From contig NZ_CP073721.1 in the NCBI RefSeq assembly GCF_025264685.1, positions 1,851,001 to 1,915,000 on the forward strand: DNA of 64,000 nucleotides, given 5' to 3'. Positions 34,575 through 48,691 of the stretch are shown here, piece by piece (the first letter of the stretch is position 1; each line of letters begins with the position of its first letter). This DNA is from Dactylosporangium roseum (GTDB lineage: Bacteria; Actinomycetota; Actinomycetes; Mycobacteriales; Micromonosporaceae). The position numbers and the translations under genes were made by a program. The notes beneath the pieces were generated by a model that was not told the DNA's origin, searched no databases, and saw only the letters and a program-made list of their open reading frames with translations.

Positions 34575-35606
34575 ATGACTATCGACCTGTCGGCTCTCGG
34601 CTGGGACGACACCTTCGCCGCGGCCTACGCGCGACACGACCTGCCCGGTCAGCGGCCGGCGCGGGTGAGCCGCGTGGACCGGGGCATCTGCACGGCGCTG
34701 GCAGCCGACGGTCCGGTGCGGGCGAGCCTGGCGGGCGGCCTGCTGGCCCGTGCCGCCCGGGACGCGGCGGCCCTGCCGTGCGCGGGGGACTGGCTGGTCG
34801 TGCGCGACTGGCCCGACGGCCGCCTGACGGCCGAGGCGGTCCTGCCCCGGCGCACCGCGATCGTCCGCGCGGTGGCCGGCGAGGAGTCGTTCGGCCAGTT
34901 GCTCGCCGCCAACGTCGACGCCGTGGCCGTGGTCGAGCCGGTCGACCCGTCGCCCGACCTGGGCCGTGTCGAGCGCCTGCTGGCCCTCGCCTGGGAGTCC
35001 GGTGCCAAACCACTGCTCGTGCTGACCAAGGCCGACCTCGCCGCCGATCCGCTCGCGCTGGCGGAGCAGATGCCGGGGCGGGAGTCCGGGGTGGAGGTCC
35101 ACGCCGTGAGCGCCCGCACCGGGATGGGCCTCGACGCCTTGCGCCCGCTCGTCGTGCCCGGCCGCACGCTCGGCCTGCTGGGTCAGTCCGGCGCCGGGAA
35201 GTCGAGCCTGGTCAACGCTCTCGCCGGCGCGCCGGTGATGCACACGCAGACGCTGCGCGCCGACGGTCGAGGGCGGCATACGACCACATATCGGGCGCTG
35301 ATTCCCATGCCGGGCGGCGGCGCGGTGCTCGACACGCCCGGCATCCGGCTCGTCGGCATGTTCGACACGGCCGGCGGGCTCGATCGGGCGTTCGCCGATG
35401 TGACCGAGCTCGCGGCGCTCTGCCGGTTCCAGGACTGCAACCACGCGGGCGAGCCGGGCTGCGCGGTCCGGGAGGCGGTCGAGGACGGCACGCTGAGCCC
35501 GCGACGCTTCGCCCATTGGCGGAAACTGCAGAAAGAGCAGATGCTTGCATCGGTACGGCGAATGAAGCGCGAAAGCCGCGAACGTCGCCGGTCGGCCCGG
35601 CCCTAG
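34575..35606 (+). CDS. rsgA: Ribosome small-subunit-dependent GTPase RsgA
   Basis: 343-aa circularly permuted GTPase that checks maturation of the 30S subunit. Order: N-terminal OB fold, GTPase motifs with NKxD-like LTKADLAAD (G4) before the P-loop GQSGAGKSSLVNALAG (G1), then DTPGIR (G3), and a C-terminal zinc-binding segment CRFQDCNHAGEPGC. The protein ends in a basic tail RRMKRESRERRRSARP. ATG 34575 follows AAGGAAG. The uvrA promoter motif lies 43 bp after the stop. Confidence 0.95.
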   Translation: MTIDLSALGWDDTFAAAYARHDLPGQRPARVSRVDRGICTALAADGPVRASLAGGLLARAARDAAALPCAGDWLVVRDWPDGRLTAEAVLPRRTAIVRAVAGEESFGQLLAANVDAVAVVEPVDPSPDLGRVERLLALAWESGAKPLLVLTKADLAADPLALAEQMPGRESGVEVHAVSARTGMGLDALRPLVVPGRTLGLLGQSGAGKSSLVNALAGAPVMHTQTLRADGRGRHTTTYRALIPMPGGGAVLDTPGIRLVGMFDTAGGLDRAFADVTELAALCRFQDCNHAGEPGCAVREAVEDGTLSPRRFAHWRKLQKEQMLASVRRMKRESRERRRSARP

Positions 35607-35648
35607 GTGTGGCGCCCGGCGAGAGTCCCTCGTCCGGGCGCGGAAAAA

Positions 35649-35670
35649 TGTCATACCCCCTGGCTAGAGT
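35649..35670 (+). promoter_or_regulatory. Candidate RecA-independent DNA-damage promoter of uvrA
   Basis: TGTC at 35649-35652 and TAGAGT at 35665-35670 are separated by exactly 12 bases. The published RecA-NDp/PafBC promoter pattern is TTGTCRGTG-N8-TANNNT, with the same 12-base distance from TGTC to TA. The same layout and the shared middle TACCCCC occur before uvrC. Confidence 0.6.
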
Positions 35671-35726
35671 TGTCGGCTGGCACCGTGACGGTGTTCGAAC
35701 CGGACAAATCACTGCCAAGGGGAAGC

Positions 35727-38867
<3,141 letters not shown>

Positions 38868-38893
38868 CCCGCCCGCGCGCGACGGCCGCGCTG

Positions 38894-38947
38894 GTTGACC
38901 TTGGAAGATTGTGGTCGCCATGGCAGCCGCAACCTTCCAAGGTCAAC
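38894..38947. repeat. Intergenic palindrome, family 3
   Basis: Inverted repeat: 38894-38910 (GTTGACCTTGGAAGATT) pairs with 38931-38947 with one mismatch, and pairing continues imperfectly inward (GTGGTCGCC against GGCAGCCGC). Total length about 54 bp. It lies just after uvrA and before the Rieske gene, so it could also terminate uvrA. Sequence differs from the other two palindrome families, but size and placement are alike. Confidence 0.7.
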
Positions 38948-39034
38948 TTCGGGCTCCATGCGCGGGACGCCACGGCCGTGGCGGGAGTGCGCTGCTACCG
39001 TGGGCCGCTGGCGAGGCCGACCCTGGAGGAACAC

Positions 39035-39553
39035 GTGCCTGTCGAGGACGTCTTCAACCCGTGCGCCGCTCGGCGGACGCTTCTGCTCGGTGCCGGGGCG
39101 CTGGGTGTCACCGTGCTCGCCGGATGCGGCGGTGACGAGCCTGCCGCGCCCGTCGCGAACGGTGGTGCGAGCAGTGCGCCGGCGCCGGCCGGTACCTCTG
39201 CCGCGGCGAATCCCTTCGACAACACCGGCGCCGCCACCGAGCCGGGTGCGGCCGCCCCGCCCGCCGGGGCGCTCGTGGCGGTGCGGGAGGTGCCGGTCGG
39301 CGGCGGCCTCATCGTCAAGGACACCGTGCTCGTCGTGCAGCCGAAGCAGGGCACGATCAAGGCGTTCAGGGCGCTCTGCCCGCACCAGGGCGTCATCGTC
39401 GAGCCGCCCAGCGCCGGCAACCCGATCATCATGTGCCCCGGGCACAACTCGCAGTTCAAGGCCGCCGACGGCAGCCTCGTGCGCGGGCCGGCCACGCGTG
39501 GGCTCAGCGCCGTGCCGGTGAAGGTCCAGGCGGGATACGTGGTCGAGGTCTGA
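39035..39553 (+). CDS. Rieske [2Fe-2S] lipoprotein, first of two
   Basis: 172-aa exported iron-sulphur protein. GTG 39035 behind GGAGGA starts MPVEDVFNPCAARRTLLLGA; RR and VTVLAGCGG give a Tat-like and lipobox signal (Cys about 28). An Ala/Gly/Pro linker leads to a Rieske domain with CPHQG and CPGH, the four cluster ligands (C-x-H and C-x2-H). The disulphide Cys found after the first ligand pair in classical Rieske proteins is missing (CPHQGV). Probably an electron carrier on the outer face of the membrane; no oxygenase or cytochrome bc partner is adjacent. Confidence 0.88.
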   Translation: MPVEDVFNPCAARRTLLLGAGALGVTVLAGCGGDEPAAPVANGGASSAPAPAGTSAAANPFDNTGAATEPGAAAPPAGALVAVREVPVGGGLIVKDTVLVVQPKQGTIKAFRALCPHQGVIVEPPSAGNPIIMCPGHNSQFKAADGSLVRGPATRGLSAVPVKVQAGYVVEV

Positions 39554-39688
39554 GGTCCGCCACGGCGAGTGACGAAAGATCACGCGTGGATAACGGATTT
39601 CCAGACTTTGTTGAGCATTGAACCGTACCGTCCATGGTCGACGTGTTTCCTGGCGTAGCCAGCGGGCCAACGATCATTGGAGGAGCTT

Positions 39689-40123
39689 GTGAGTGACACG
39701 ACCCGCCGTGCGGTGCTCGCCGGAGCGGCCGGCGTCACGGCCGTGACGGTTCTCGCCGCGTGTGGAGACGATGCCGGCGACACCGGGAGCACCGGCAGCG
39801 GCAACACCGGTAGTACCGGCGGTGCCGCGGCCGGAGGCCCCCTGGCGAGCAAGGCCGACATCCCCGTGGGGGGAGGGAAGATCTTCACGGACGGCGGTGG
39901 CGTGGTCGTCACCCAGCCGGCCTCCGGCCAGTTCAAGGCCTTCAGTGCGATCTGCACGCATAAGCAGTGCGTGGTGTCGGAAGTGAAGGACGGCAGCATC
40001 CACTGCAAGTGTCACGGCAGCGCGTTCTCCGCCGCCGACGGCTCGGTGACCAACGGCCCGGCGACCAAGGGCCTGCCCGAGAAGCAGTTGAAGGTCGACG
40101 GCGACAACATCTCCCTGGCCTGA
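39689..40123 (+). CDS. Rieske [2Fe-2S] lipoprotein, second of two
   Basis: 144-aa relative of the preceding gene. GTG 39689 behind GGAGGAG starts MSDTTRRAVLAGAAGVTAV, a Tat-type RR signal ending in the lipobox VLAACG. A Gly/Ser/Thr linker is followed by a complete Rieske site: CTHKQC and CKCHGSAFSAADG, including the disulphide Cys pair absent from the first gene. It ends NGPATKGLPEKQLKVDGDN. A 135-bp gap separates the two genes. They look like an old tandem duplication that diverged in redox properties. Confidence 0.9.
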   Translation: MSDTTRRAVLAGAAGVTAVTVLAACGDDAGDTGSTGSGNTGSTGGAAAGGPLASKADIPVGGGKIFTDGGGVVVTQPASGQFKAFSAICTHKQCVVSEVKDGSIHCKCHGSAFSAADGSVTNGPATKGLPEKQLKVDGDNISLA

Positions 40124-40179
40124 GGCAACGTGCGAGGGCCGGCCGAGAGGGGGCGGTCGGCCCGGCCCGGCGCGGATTT

Positions 40180-40202
40180 TCGTCGTACCCCCCGGATAGG
40201 CT
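40180..40202 (+). promoter_or_regulatory. Candidate RecA-independent DNA-damage promoter of uvrC
   Basis: TCGTC at 40180-40184 and TAGGCT at 40197-40202 are 12 bases apart, as at uvrA, with the shared core GTACCCCCC. The TAGGCT box ends only six bases before the GTG start, so the transcript is probably leaderless. Confidence 0.58.
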
Positions 40203-40208
40203 CGAAAC

Positions 40209-42206
40209 GTGCCTGACCCGTCCACCTACCGTCCCGCGCCGGGGACCATCCCCGACACCCCCGGGGTCTACCGTTTCTACGATCCGTCCGGCCGGGTCAT
40301 CTATGTGGGCAAGGCGAAGAGCCTGCGGCAGCGGCTCAGCTCCTATTTCGCCGACGTGTGGACGCTGCACTCGCGCACGCAGCAGATGGTCACCACCGCG
40401 TCCCGGGTCGACTGGGTCACCGTCGGCACCGAGGTCGAGGCGCTCCAGCTCGAGTTCAACTGGATCAAGGCCTACGATCCGCGGTTCAACGTCCGCTACC
40501 GTGACGACAAGAGTTATCCCTATCTGGCGGTGACGCTCGACGAGGCGTATCCGCGACTCCAGGTGATGCGCGGGGCGAAGCGCAAGGGCGTGCGCTATTT
40601 CGGTCCCTACGCGCACGCGTGGGCCATCCGCGAGACGCTGGACCTGCTGCTGCGCGTGTTCCCGGCGCGCACCTGCTCGTCGGGGGTGTTCAAGCGGGCC
40701 GGTCAGATCGGCCGCCCCTGCCTGCTGGGCTACATCGGCAAGTGTTCCGCGCCGTGCGTCGACCGGGTCAGCGAGGCCGAGCACCGGCAGATCGTCGAGG
40801 ACTTCTGCGACTTCATGGCCGGCAAGACCGACACCATGGTCAAGAAGCTGGAGCGGGAGATGTATGCCGCCTCCGACGAGCTCGACTTCGAGCGTGCCGC
40901 CCGGATCCGCGACGACCTGGGCGCACTGCGGCGGGCCGTGGAGAAGCAGGCCGTGGTGCTCGGTGACGGCACCGACGCCGACGTGGTGGCGTTCGCCGAC
41001 GATCCGCTCGAGGCGGCGGTGCAGGTGTTCCACGTGCGTGGCGGGCGGGTCCGCGGCCAGCGCGGCTGGATCGTGGAGAAGACCGAGGACCTGTCCGCGG
41101 GCGACCTGGTGCACCACTTCTGCAGCCAGATCTACGGCAGCGAGGCCGGTGCCGAGGCCGCCGACCTGCCGAAGGAGCTGCTGGTCCCGGAGTTGCCCGC
41201 CGACGTCGACGCGCTCACCGACTGGTTGTCCAAGCTGCGCGGCAGCCGGGTCACGATCCGCGTCCCGCAGCGCGGGGACAAGAAGGCCCTTGCCGAGACG
41301 GTCGCGCGCAACGCCCAGCAGTCGTTGCAGCAGCACAAGCTGCGCCGGGCCGGTGATCTGAGCACCCGCAGCAAGGCGTTGGAGGAGGTCGCGGAGGCGC
41401 TCGGCATGCAGACCGCGCCGCTGCGCATCGAGTGTTACGACGTATCCCAGATTCAGGGCACCGACGTCGTCGCCAGCATGGTCGTGTTCGAGGACGGACT
41501 GGCTCGAAAGAGTGAATACCGGCGGTTCGCGATCAACGGCGCGACCGACGACGTGTCGGCGATCTCCGAGGTGCTGCGCCGGCGGTTCGCGCGGTATCTC
41601 GACTCGAAGGTCGAGCTCGACGAGCTGTCCGGCGAGGAGGACGTGTCCCGGCCGGGCATCGACCCGACCACCGGCCGGCCGCGCAAGTTCGCCTACCCGC
41701 CGCAGTTGGTCGTCGTCGACGGCGGCCAGCCGCAGGTCAACGTCGCCGCGCAGGTGCTGCTCGACCTCGGCGTCGACGACATCGCGATCTGCGGCCTCGC
41801 CAAGCGGCTCGAAGAGGTGTGGCTGCCCGACGACGACTTCCCGGTGATCCTTCCGCGCGCCTCCGAGGGGTTGTATCTGCTGCAGCGCGTCCGTGACGAG
41901 GCGCACCGCTTCGCGATCACGTATCACCGGCAGAAGCGGTCGAAGCGCATGACGGCGTCCACGTTGGACGCTGTTCCGGGACTCGGCGAGATCCGTCGCA
42001 AGGCGCTGCTGCGCCACTTCGGTTCACTCAAAAGGCTGAAGGCGGCGAGTGTCGAGGAGGTCGCGGAGGTCCACGGCATCGGCCGCCGGACCGCCGAGTC
42101 GATCCTCAGGACGCTGAACGGCGAGGCCGCGCCGCCGGAGCCGGGCGCGAAGGGTGAAGCTGCGCAAACCGACCGAGCGGCCAGGCCCGCGGGCGGCACG
42201 ACATAA
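40209..42206 (+). CDS. uvrC: Excinuclease ABC subunit C
   Basis: 665-aa dual-incision nuclease of nucleotide excision repair. N-terminal GIY-YIG domain ([38 protein letters not shown]), central UvrB-binding UVR domain ([20 protein letters not shown]), RNase H-like domain ([34 protein letters not shown]) and a C-terminal helix-hairpin-helix pair ([33 protein letters not shown]). GTG 40209 is probably leaderless. It leads a conserved run uvrC-rapZ-yvcK-whiA. Confidence 0.97.
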   Translation: MPDPSTYRPAPGTIPDTPGVYRFYDPSGRVIYVGKAKSLRQRLSSYFADVWTLHSRTQQMVTTASRVDWVTVGTEVEALQLEFNWIKAYDPRFNVRYRDDKSYPYLAVTLDEAYPRLQVMRGAKRKGVRYFGPYAHAWAIRETLDLLLRVFPARTCSSGVFKRAGQIGRPCLLGYIGKCSAPCVDRVSEAEHRQIVEDFCDFMAGKTDTMVKKLEREMYAASDELDFERAARIRDDLGALRRAVEKQAVVLGDGTDADVVAFADDPLEAAVQVFHVRGGRVRGQRGWIVEKTEDLSAGDLVHHFCSQIYGSEAGAEAADLPKELLVPELPADVDALTDWLSKLRGSRVTIRVPQRGDKKALAETVARNAQQSLQQHKLRRAGDLSTRSKALEEVAEALGMQTAPLRIECYDVSQIQGTDVVASMVVFEDGLARKSEYRRFAINGATDDVSAISEVLRRRFARYLDSKVELDELSGEEDVSRPGIDPTTGRPRKFAYPPQLVVVDGGQPQVNVAAQVLLDLGVDDIAICGLAKRLEEVWLPDDDFPVILPRASEGLYLLQRVRDEAHRFAITYHRQKRSKRMTASTLDAVPGLGEIRRKALLRHFGSLKRLKAASVEEVAEVHGIGRRTAESILRTLNGEAAPPEPGAKGEAAQTDRAARPAGGTT

Positions 42207-42210
42207 ACTC

Positions 42211-43116
42211 ATGCACGTGGTGAGCGAAGAGGGTGCGCCGGTCGCGCCCGACCGGACGACGACCGACCTGGTCATCGTGACGGGCGTGTCCGGCGGCGGG
42301 CGCAGCACGGTGGCCCGCGCCCTGGAGAACGTCGGGTATTACGTCGTCGACAACCTGCCGCAGGCGCTGCTGCTCGACATGGCCGAGCTGGCCTATGCGG
42401 CACGCGGCGCCGCCCGGCGCACGGCGATGGTCCTCGACGTGCGCAGCCATGCGTTCTCGACCGACCTGCCGGGTGCCGTCAAGGCGCTGCGCGAGCGGGG
42501 CTTCAACCCGCGGATGGTCTTCGTCGACGCCGACGACGAGGTGCTGATCCGCCGGTTCGAGAGCGTGCGCCGCTCCCACCCGTTGCAGGGTGCCGGCCGT
42601 CTCTCCGACGGCATCGCCGCCGAGCGCAAGCTCCTCCAGGAGGCGCGCGAGCAGGCCGACGTGCTCATCGACACGAGCCATCTCAACGTCAACCAGTTGC
42701 GCGGCCGCATCGAGGAGATGTTCGGCGAGGAGGACACCACCCAGATCCGGGTCACGGTGCTCTCGTTCGGGTTCAAGTATGGGTTGCCCCCCGACGCCGA
42801 CTTCGTCCTGGACGCGAGGTTCCTTCCGAATCCGTACTGGGTGCCCGAGCTGCGGGAGCACACCGGCAAGGAGACCGAGGTCAGCCGATACGTGCTGGGC
42901 CAGCGCGGCGCGGTGACCTTCGTCGAGACCTACGCGCGGCTGATCAACGCCACCGCGCCGGGCTTCGAGCGCGAGGGCAAGCGATACCTCACCATCGCCG
43001 TCGGCTGCACCGGCGGCAAGCACCGCAGCGTCGCGATCGCCGAGGAACTGGCCCGCCGGCTGCGCGAGATGCGTCTGGCGGCGTCGCCCCAGCACCGCGA
43101 CCTGGGGCGCGAATGA
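42211..43116 (+). CDS. rapZ: RNase adapter/nucleotide-binding protein RapZ
   Basis: 301-aa P-loop protein. N-terminal kinase-like domain: TGVSGGGRSTVARALENVG (Walker A with Arg replacing the usual Lys, common in actinobacterial members), YYVVDNLPQALL; C-terminal domain VTVLSFGFKYGLPPDADFVL, DARFLPNPYWVPELR, GCTGGKHRSVAIAEELA. In E. coli RapZ senses glucosamine-6-phosphate and controls GlmS; in actinomycetes the role is less clear but the place beside yvcK and whiA is universal. ATG 42211 starts 4 bp after the uvrC stop; the upstream frame overlapping uvrC is less likely. The stop overlaps yvcK. Confidence 0.95.
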   Translation: MHVVSEEGAPVAPDRTTTDLVIVTGVSGGGRSTVARALENVGYYVVDNLPQALLLDMAELAYAARGAARRTAMVLDVRSHAFSTDLPGAVKALRERGFNPRMVFVDADDEVLIRRFESVRRSHPLQGAGRLSDGIAAERKLLQEAREQADVLIDTSHLNVNQLRGRIEEMFGEEDTTQIRVTVLSFGFKYGLPPDADFVLDARFLPNPYWVPELREHTGKETEVSRYVLGQRGAVTFVETYARLINATAPGFEREGKRYLTIAVGCTGGKHRSVAIAEELARRLREMRLAASPQHRDLGRE

Positions 43117-44360
43117 CCGACGAGGCACCGGCAGCACCGCAGGCCCAGACCCCGCCACGCACGGTGACGGGCGAGCCCGTCACCGTGCCCACCGAAGCCG
43201 CCGCACCGCCGGCCGCGGCGGCCGGCGGCCCAGGCACCTCCGGGCCGGGTGTGGCCACGGCCACGGAGCCCGGCGACGTGCGCACCGCCGGACCGGACGG
43301 GACGGCCTCGCCGATCGCCACGCAACGGCTGGGCAACGCCACCGAGCTGGGCGCCGAGGCGTCCGCCGCCGCGAGCCGGTCGCTCATCGGGCGGGCGGAC
43401 GGCGCTCCCGTGCGGGTCGTCGCCTTCGGGGGCGGGCACGGGCTCTCCGTGACGCTCCGCGCCCTCCGCGGCATCCAGCGGGAACGGCCCCTCGACATCA
43501 CCGCGGTCGTCACCGTGGCCGACGACGGCGGCTCCAGCGGTCGCCTCCGGGCCACCCGCGACATCCTGCCCCCGGGCGACCTGCGCCAGGCCCTCGCCGC
43601 GCTCGCCGACGAGGCCGCCCTGGCCGAGCTGTTCCAGCACCGGTTCGACGGCGACGACGACATCGCCGGGCATCCGGTCGGCAATCTTGTCCTCTGCGCG
43701 CTGATGGAGCTGGCCCAGGACCCGGTCTCCGCCCTCGACCGGGCCGCCGCCATGCTGCGCTGCCACGGGCGGGTCCTGCCGATGTCACGCCAGCCGCTGC
43801 ATATCGAGGCCGATCTGTCGGAGGGTGGTGAGGTCGTCACCGTGCGTGGCCAGCACCAGGTCGCGATCTCCACCAAGACCATCGACCGGGTCCGGCTCAC
43901 GCCCGCCGCGCCGGCGGCCTGCGCCGAGGCGGTGCACGCGACGCTGCGGGCCGACTGGCTGCTGTTCGGCCCCGGCTCCTGGTTCACCAGTGTGATCCCG
44001 CACCTGCTCGTGCCGGCGTTGGCCGACGCGATCCGGGAGAGCGCCGCAAAACGCCTGGTCACGCTCAACCTGGCGGCCGACAGCGAGACCGCCGGGCTCA
44101 CGCTTCCAGAGCACCTGGCCGCGTTGCGTCGTTACCTACCCGGGTTACAGGTCGATGTAGTTCTTGCTGACGGGAAAGCCGTAGGCGACCCCGAACCGGT
44201 CCATCGTGCGGCAGAATCGCTTGGTGCACGTCTGGTAGTGGCGCCGGTGGCCGTCGTGGATGGATCTCCACAGCACGATCCGCAGGCGCTCGCGGCAGCT
44301 CTGGAGCCGCTGATCCGTAAGGAATTCGAAAACCGCGAGGTGACGACAGAATGGCGATGA
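43113..44360 (+). CDS. yvcK: YvcK/gluconeogenesis factor (CofD-like)
   Basis: 415-aa protein binding UDP-sugars, linked to carbon flow between glycolysis and cell-wall precursors. Core from about residue 100: [73 protein letters not shown]. The first 95 residues are an Ala/Pro/Thr/Gly-rich, probably unstructured extension absent from firmicute YvcK. The start overlaps the rapZ stop (ATGA) and the end overlaps the whiA start by 10 bp, so translation of the three is coupled. Confidence 0.95.
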   Translation: MTDEAPAAPQAQTPPRTVTGEPVTVPTEAAAPPAAAAGGPGTSGPGVATATEPGDVRTAGPDGTASPIATQRLGNATELGAEASAAASRSLIGRADGAPVRVVAFGGGHGLSVTLRALRGIQRERPLDITAVVTVADDGGSSGRLRATRDILPPGDLRQALAALADEAALAELFQHRFDGDDDIAGHPVGNLVLCALMELAQDPVSALDRAAAMLRCHGRVLPMSRQPLHIEADLSEGGEVVTVRGQHQVAISTKTIDRVRLTPAAPAACAEAVHATLRADWLLFGPGSWFTSVIPHLLVPALADAIRESAAKRLVTLNLAADSETAGLTLPEHLAALRRYLPGLQVDVVLADGKAVGDPEPVHRAAESLGARLVVAPVAVVDGSPQHDPQALAAALEPLIRKEFENREVTTEWR

Positions 44361-45331
44361 CCGCTGCGGTCAAGGACGAGCTCAGCCGGGTTGACGTGGC
44401 AAAACCCTGCTGCCGGCGCGCCGAGATGGCCGCGCTGCTCCGGTTCGCCGGCGGACTGCACATCGTCTCGGGCCGGGTGGTCGTCGAGGCCGAGCTCGAC
44501 ACCAACGCCGCGGCCCGCCGGCTCAGGCGGGAAGTGTCAGAGGTCTACGGGTACCAGAGCGAGATCCACGTCCTCGCGTCCGGCGGCCTGCGCAAGGCCA
44601 GCCACTTCATCGTCCGCGTGGTCAAGGACGGCGAGGCCCTCGCCCGGCAGACCGGCCTCCTCGACGTCCGGGGCCGCCCGGTCCGGGGGCTCCCGCCGCA
44701 CGTCGTCTCCGCCAACATGTGCTGTGCCGTCGCCGCCTGGCGAGGTGCCTTCCTCGCTCACGGCTCCCTGACCGAGCCCGGCCGAAGCTGCGCCCTGGAG
44801 ATCACCTGCCCCGGCCCGGAGGCCGCGCTCGCGCTGGTCGGCGCCGCCCGCCGCATCGGGATCACCGCCAAGGCCCGCGAGGTCCGCGGCGTCGACCGGG
44901 TCGTGGTCAAGGACGGCGACGCGATCGCCGCGCTGCTCACCCGCATCGGCGCCCACCAGAGCGTCCTCACCTGGGAGGAGCGCCGCGTCCGCCGCGAGGT
45001 CCGGGCCACCGCCAACCGGCTGGCCAACTTCGACGACGCCAACCTGCGCCGCTCCGCCCGCGCGGCGGTCGCCGCCGCCGCCCGGGTGGCCCGGGCCATG
45101 GAGATCCTCGCCGACACCGCCCCCGATCACCTCTTCAGCGCCGGCACGCTGCGGCTGGAGCACCGGCAGGCGTCGCTGGAGGAGCTCGGCGCGCTCGCCG
45201 ACCCGCCGCTGACCAAGGACGCGATCGCCGGCCGGATCCGCCGTCTGCTCGCGCTCGCCGACAAGCGGGCCCGCGACCTCGGCATTCCGGACACCGAGTC
45301 GGCGGTCACCCCCGAAATGCTCGTAGGCTGA
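44351..45331 (+). CDS. whiA: Sporulation/division regulator WhiA
   Basis: 326-aa DNA-binding regulator that, with WhiB, switches Streptomyces-type growth to sporulation septation. N-terminal LAGLIDADG-like fold ([40 protein letters not shown]) and C-terminal helix-turn-helix ([37 protein letters not shown]). ATG 44351 overlaps yvcK. Its presence fits a filamentous, sporulating host but is not proof, as WhiA is widespread. Confidence 0.96.
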   Translation: MAMTAAVKDELSRVDVAKPCCRRAEMAALLRFAGGLHIVSGRVVVEAELDTNAAARRLRREVSEVYGYQSEIHVLASGGLRKASHFIVRVVKDGEALARQTGLLDVRGRPVRGLPPHVVSANMCCAVAAWRGAFLAHGSLTEPGRSCALEITCPGPEAALALVGAARRIGITAKAREVRGVDRVVVKDGDAIAALLTRIGAHQSVLTWEERRVRREVRATANRLANFDDANLRRSARAAVAAAARVARAMEILADTAPDHLFSAGTLRLEHRQASLEELGALADPPLTKDAIAGRIRRLLALADKRARDLGIPDTESAVTPEMLVG

Positions 45332-47764
<2,433 letters not shown>

Positions 47765-47767
47765 GTC

Positions 47768-48553
47768 ATGACCACTCCGGAGACCGGTCGCCGTCCGCTC
47801 ATGGCCGGCAACTGGAAGATGAACCTCAACCACCTCGAAGCGATCGCGCTGGTCCAGAAGCTGGCCTTCAGCCTCACGGAGCAGCAGCTCAACGACGTCG
47901 AGGTGGTCGTGCTGCCGCCGTTCGTCGACATCCGCAGCGTCCAGACGCTGGTGGACGGCGACAAGCTGCTCATCGGCTACGGTGCGCAGGACCTGTCGCC
48001 CCACCCGTCGGGGGCGTATACGGGTGACATCTCGGGCGGGATGCTGGCCAAGCTCGGCTGCCAGTACGTCGTGGTCGGTCATTCGGAGCGCCGCCAGTAC
48101 CACCGCGAGGACGACGCTCTCGTCAACGCCAAGGTGAAGGCCGCGCTCGCCAACGGCATCGCGCCGATCCTGTGCGTCGGCGAGGGGCTCGAGGTGCGCG
48201 AGGCCGGCGAGCACGTGGGCTACACGCTCGCGCAGCTCGACGCCGGTCTGGAGAAGGTCAAGACCGACGAGGTCGAGAAGATCGTCATCGCGTACGAGCC
48301 GGTCTGGGCGATCGGCACCGGCAAGGTGGCGACCCCGCAGGACGCGCAGGAGGTCATCGGCGCGATCCGCACGCGGCTGGCCGAGAAGTACACCGGCGGC
48401 ACCGCCGACCGGATCCGCATCCTCTACGGCGGCTCGGTCAAGCACGACAACGTCGCGGCGATCATCGAGCAGCCCGACATCGACGGCGCGCTCGTCGGCG
48501 GCGCCAGCATCGACGCCGAGGGTTTCGTCCGGATTTGCCGCTTGGGTAAGTAG
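47768..48553 (+). CDS. tpiA: Triosephosphate isomerase
   Basis: 261-aa TIM barrel that interconverts dihydroxyacetone phosphate and glyceraldehyde-3-phosphate. Motifs: [18 protein letters not shown] (Lys), [14 protein letters not shown] (His), [20 protein letters not shown] (catalytic Glu and loop) and [10 protein letters not shown]. Last gene of gap-pgk-tpiA, closed by a strong terminator. Confidence 0.97.
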   Translation: MTTPETGRRPLMAGNWKMNLNHLEAIALVQKLAFSLTEQQLNDVEVVVLPPFVDIRSVQTLVDGDKLLIGYGAQDLSPHPSGAYTGDISGGMLAKLGCQYVVVGHSERRQYHREDDALVNAKVKAALANGIAPILCVGEGLEVREAGEHVGYTLAQLDAGLEKVKTDEVEKIVIAYEPVWAIGTGKVATPQDAQEVIGAIRTRLAEKYTGGTADRIRILYGGSVKHDNVAAIIEQPDIDGALVGGASIDAEGFVRICRLGK

Positions 48554-48568
48554 GCAACACATCACCGA

Positions 48569-48603
48569 ACGTCGCGCGGTCCGCATGGGCCGCGCGACGT
48601 TTT
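48569..48603 (+). terminator. Intrinsic terminator of gap-pgk-tpiA
   Basis: 14-bp stem 48569-48582 (ACGTCGCGCGGTCC) with 48587-48600, loop GCAT, only one G-T pair, then TTTT. It stands 16 bp after the tpiA stop. Confidence 0.88.
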
Positions 48604-48691
48604 GCGGTGCCAGCCACCCCGCATTCCGTCCGACCTGAACGCCGCCTAAAGTGACGTGGTCCCGCCACGAGCGGGTGACGTTAGGACGAGC

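Noticed and set aside
35680..35710. SOS/LexA box at uvrA (GTGTTCGAACCGG)
   Set aside because: Only a GTTCGAAC-like half is present; the spaced CGAAC-N4-GTTCG actinobacterial box is incomplete.
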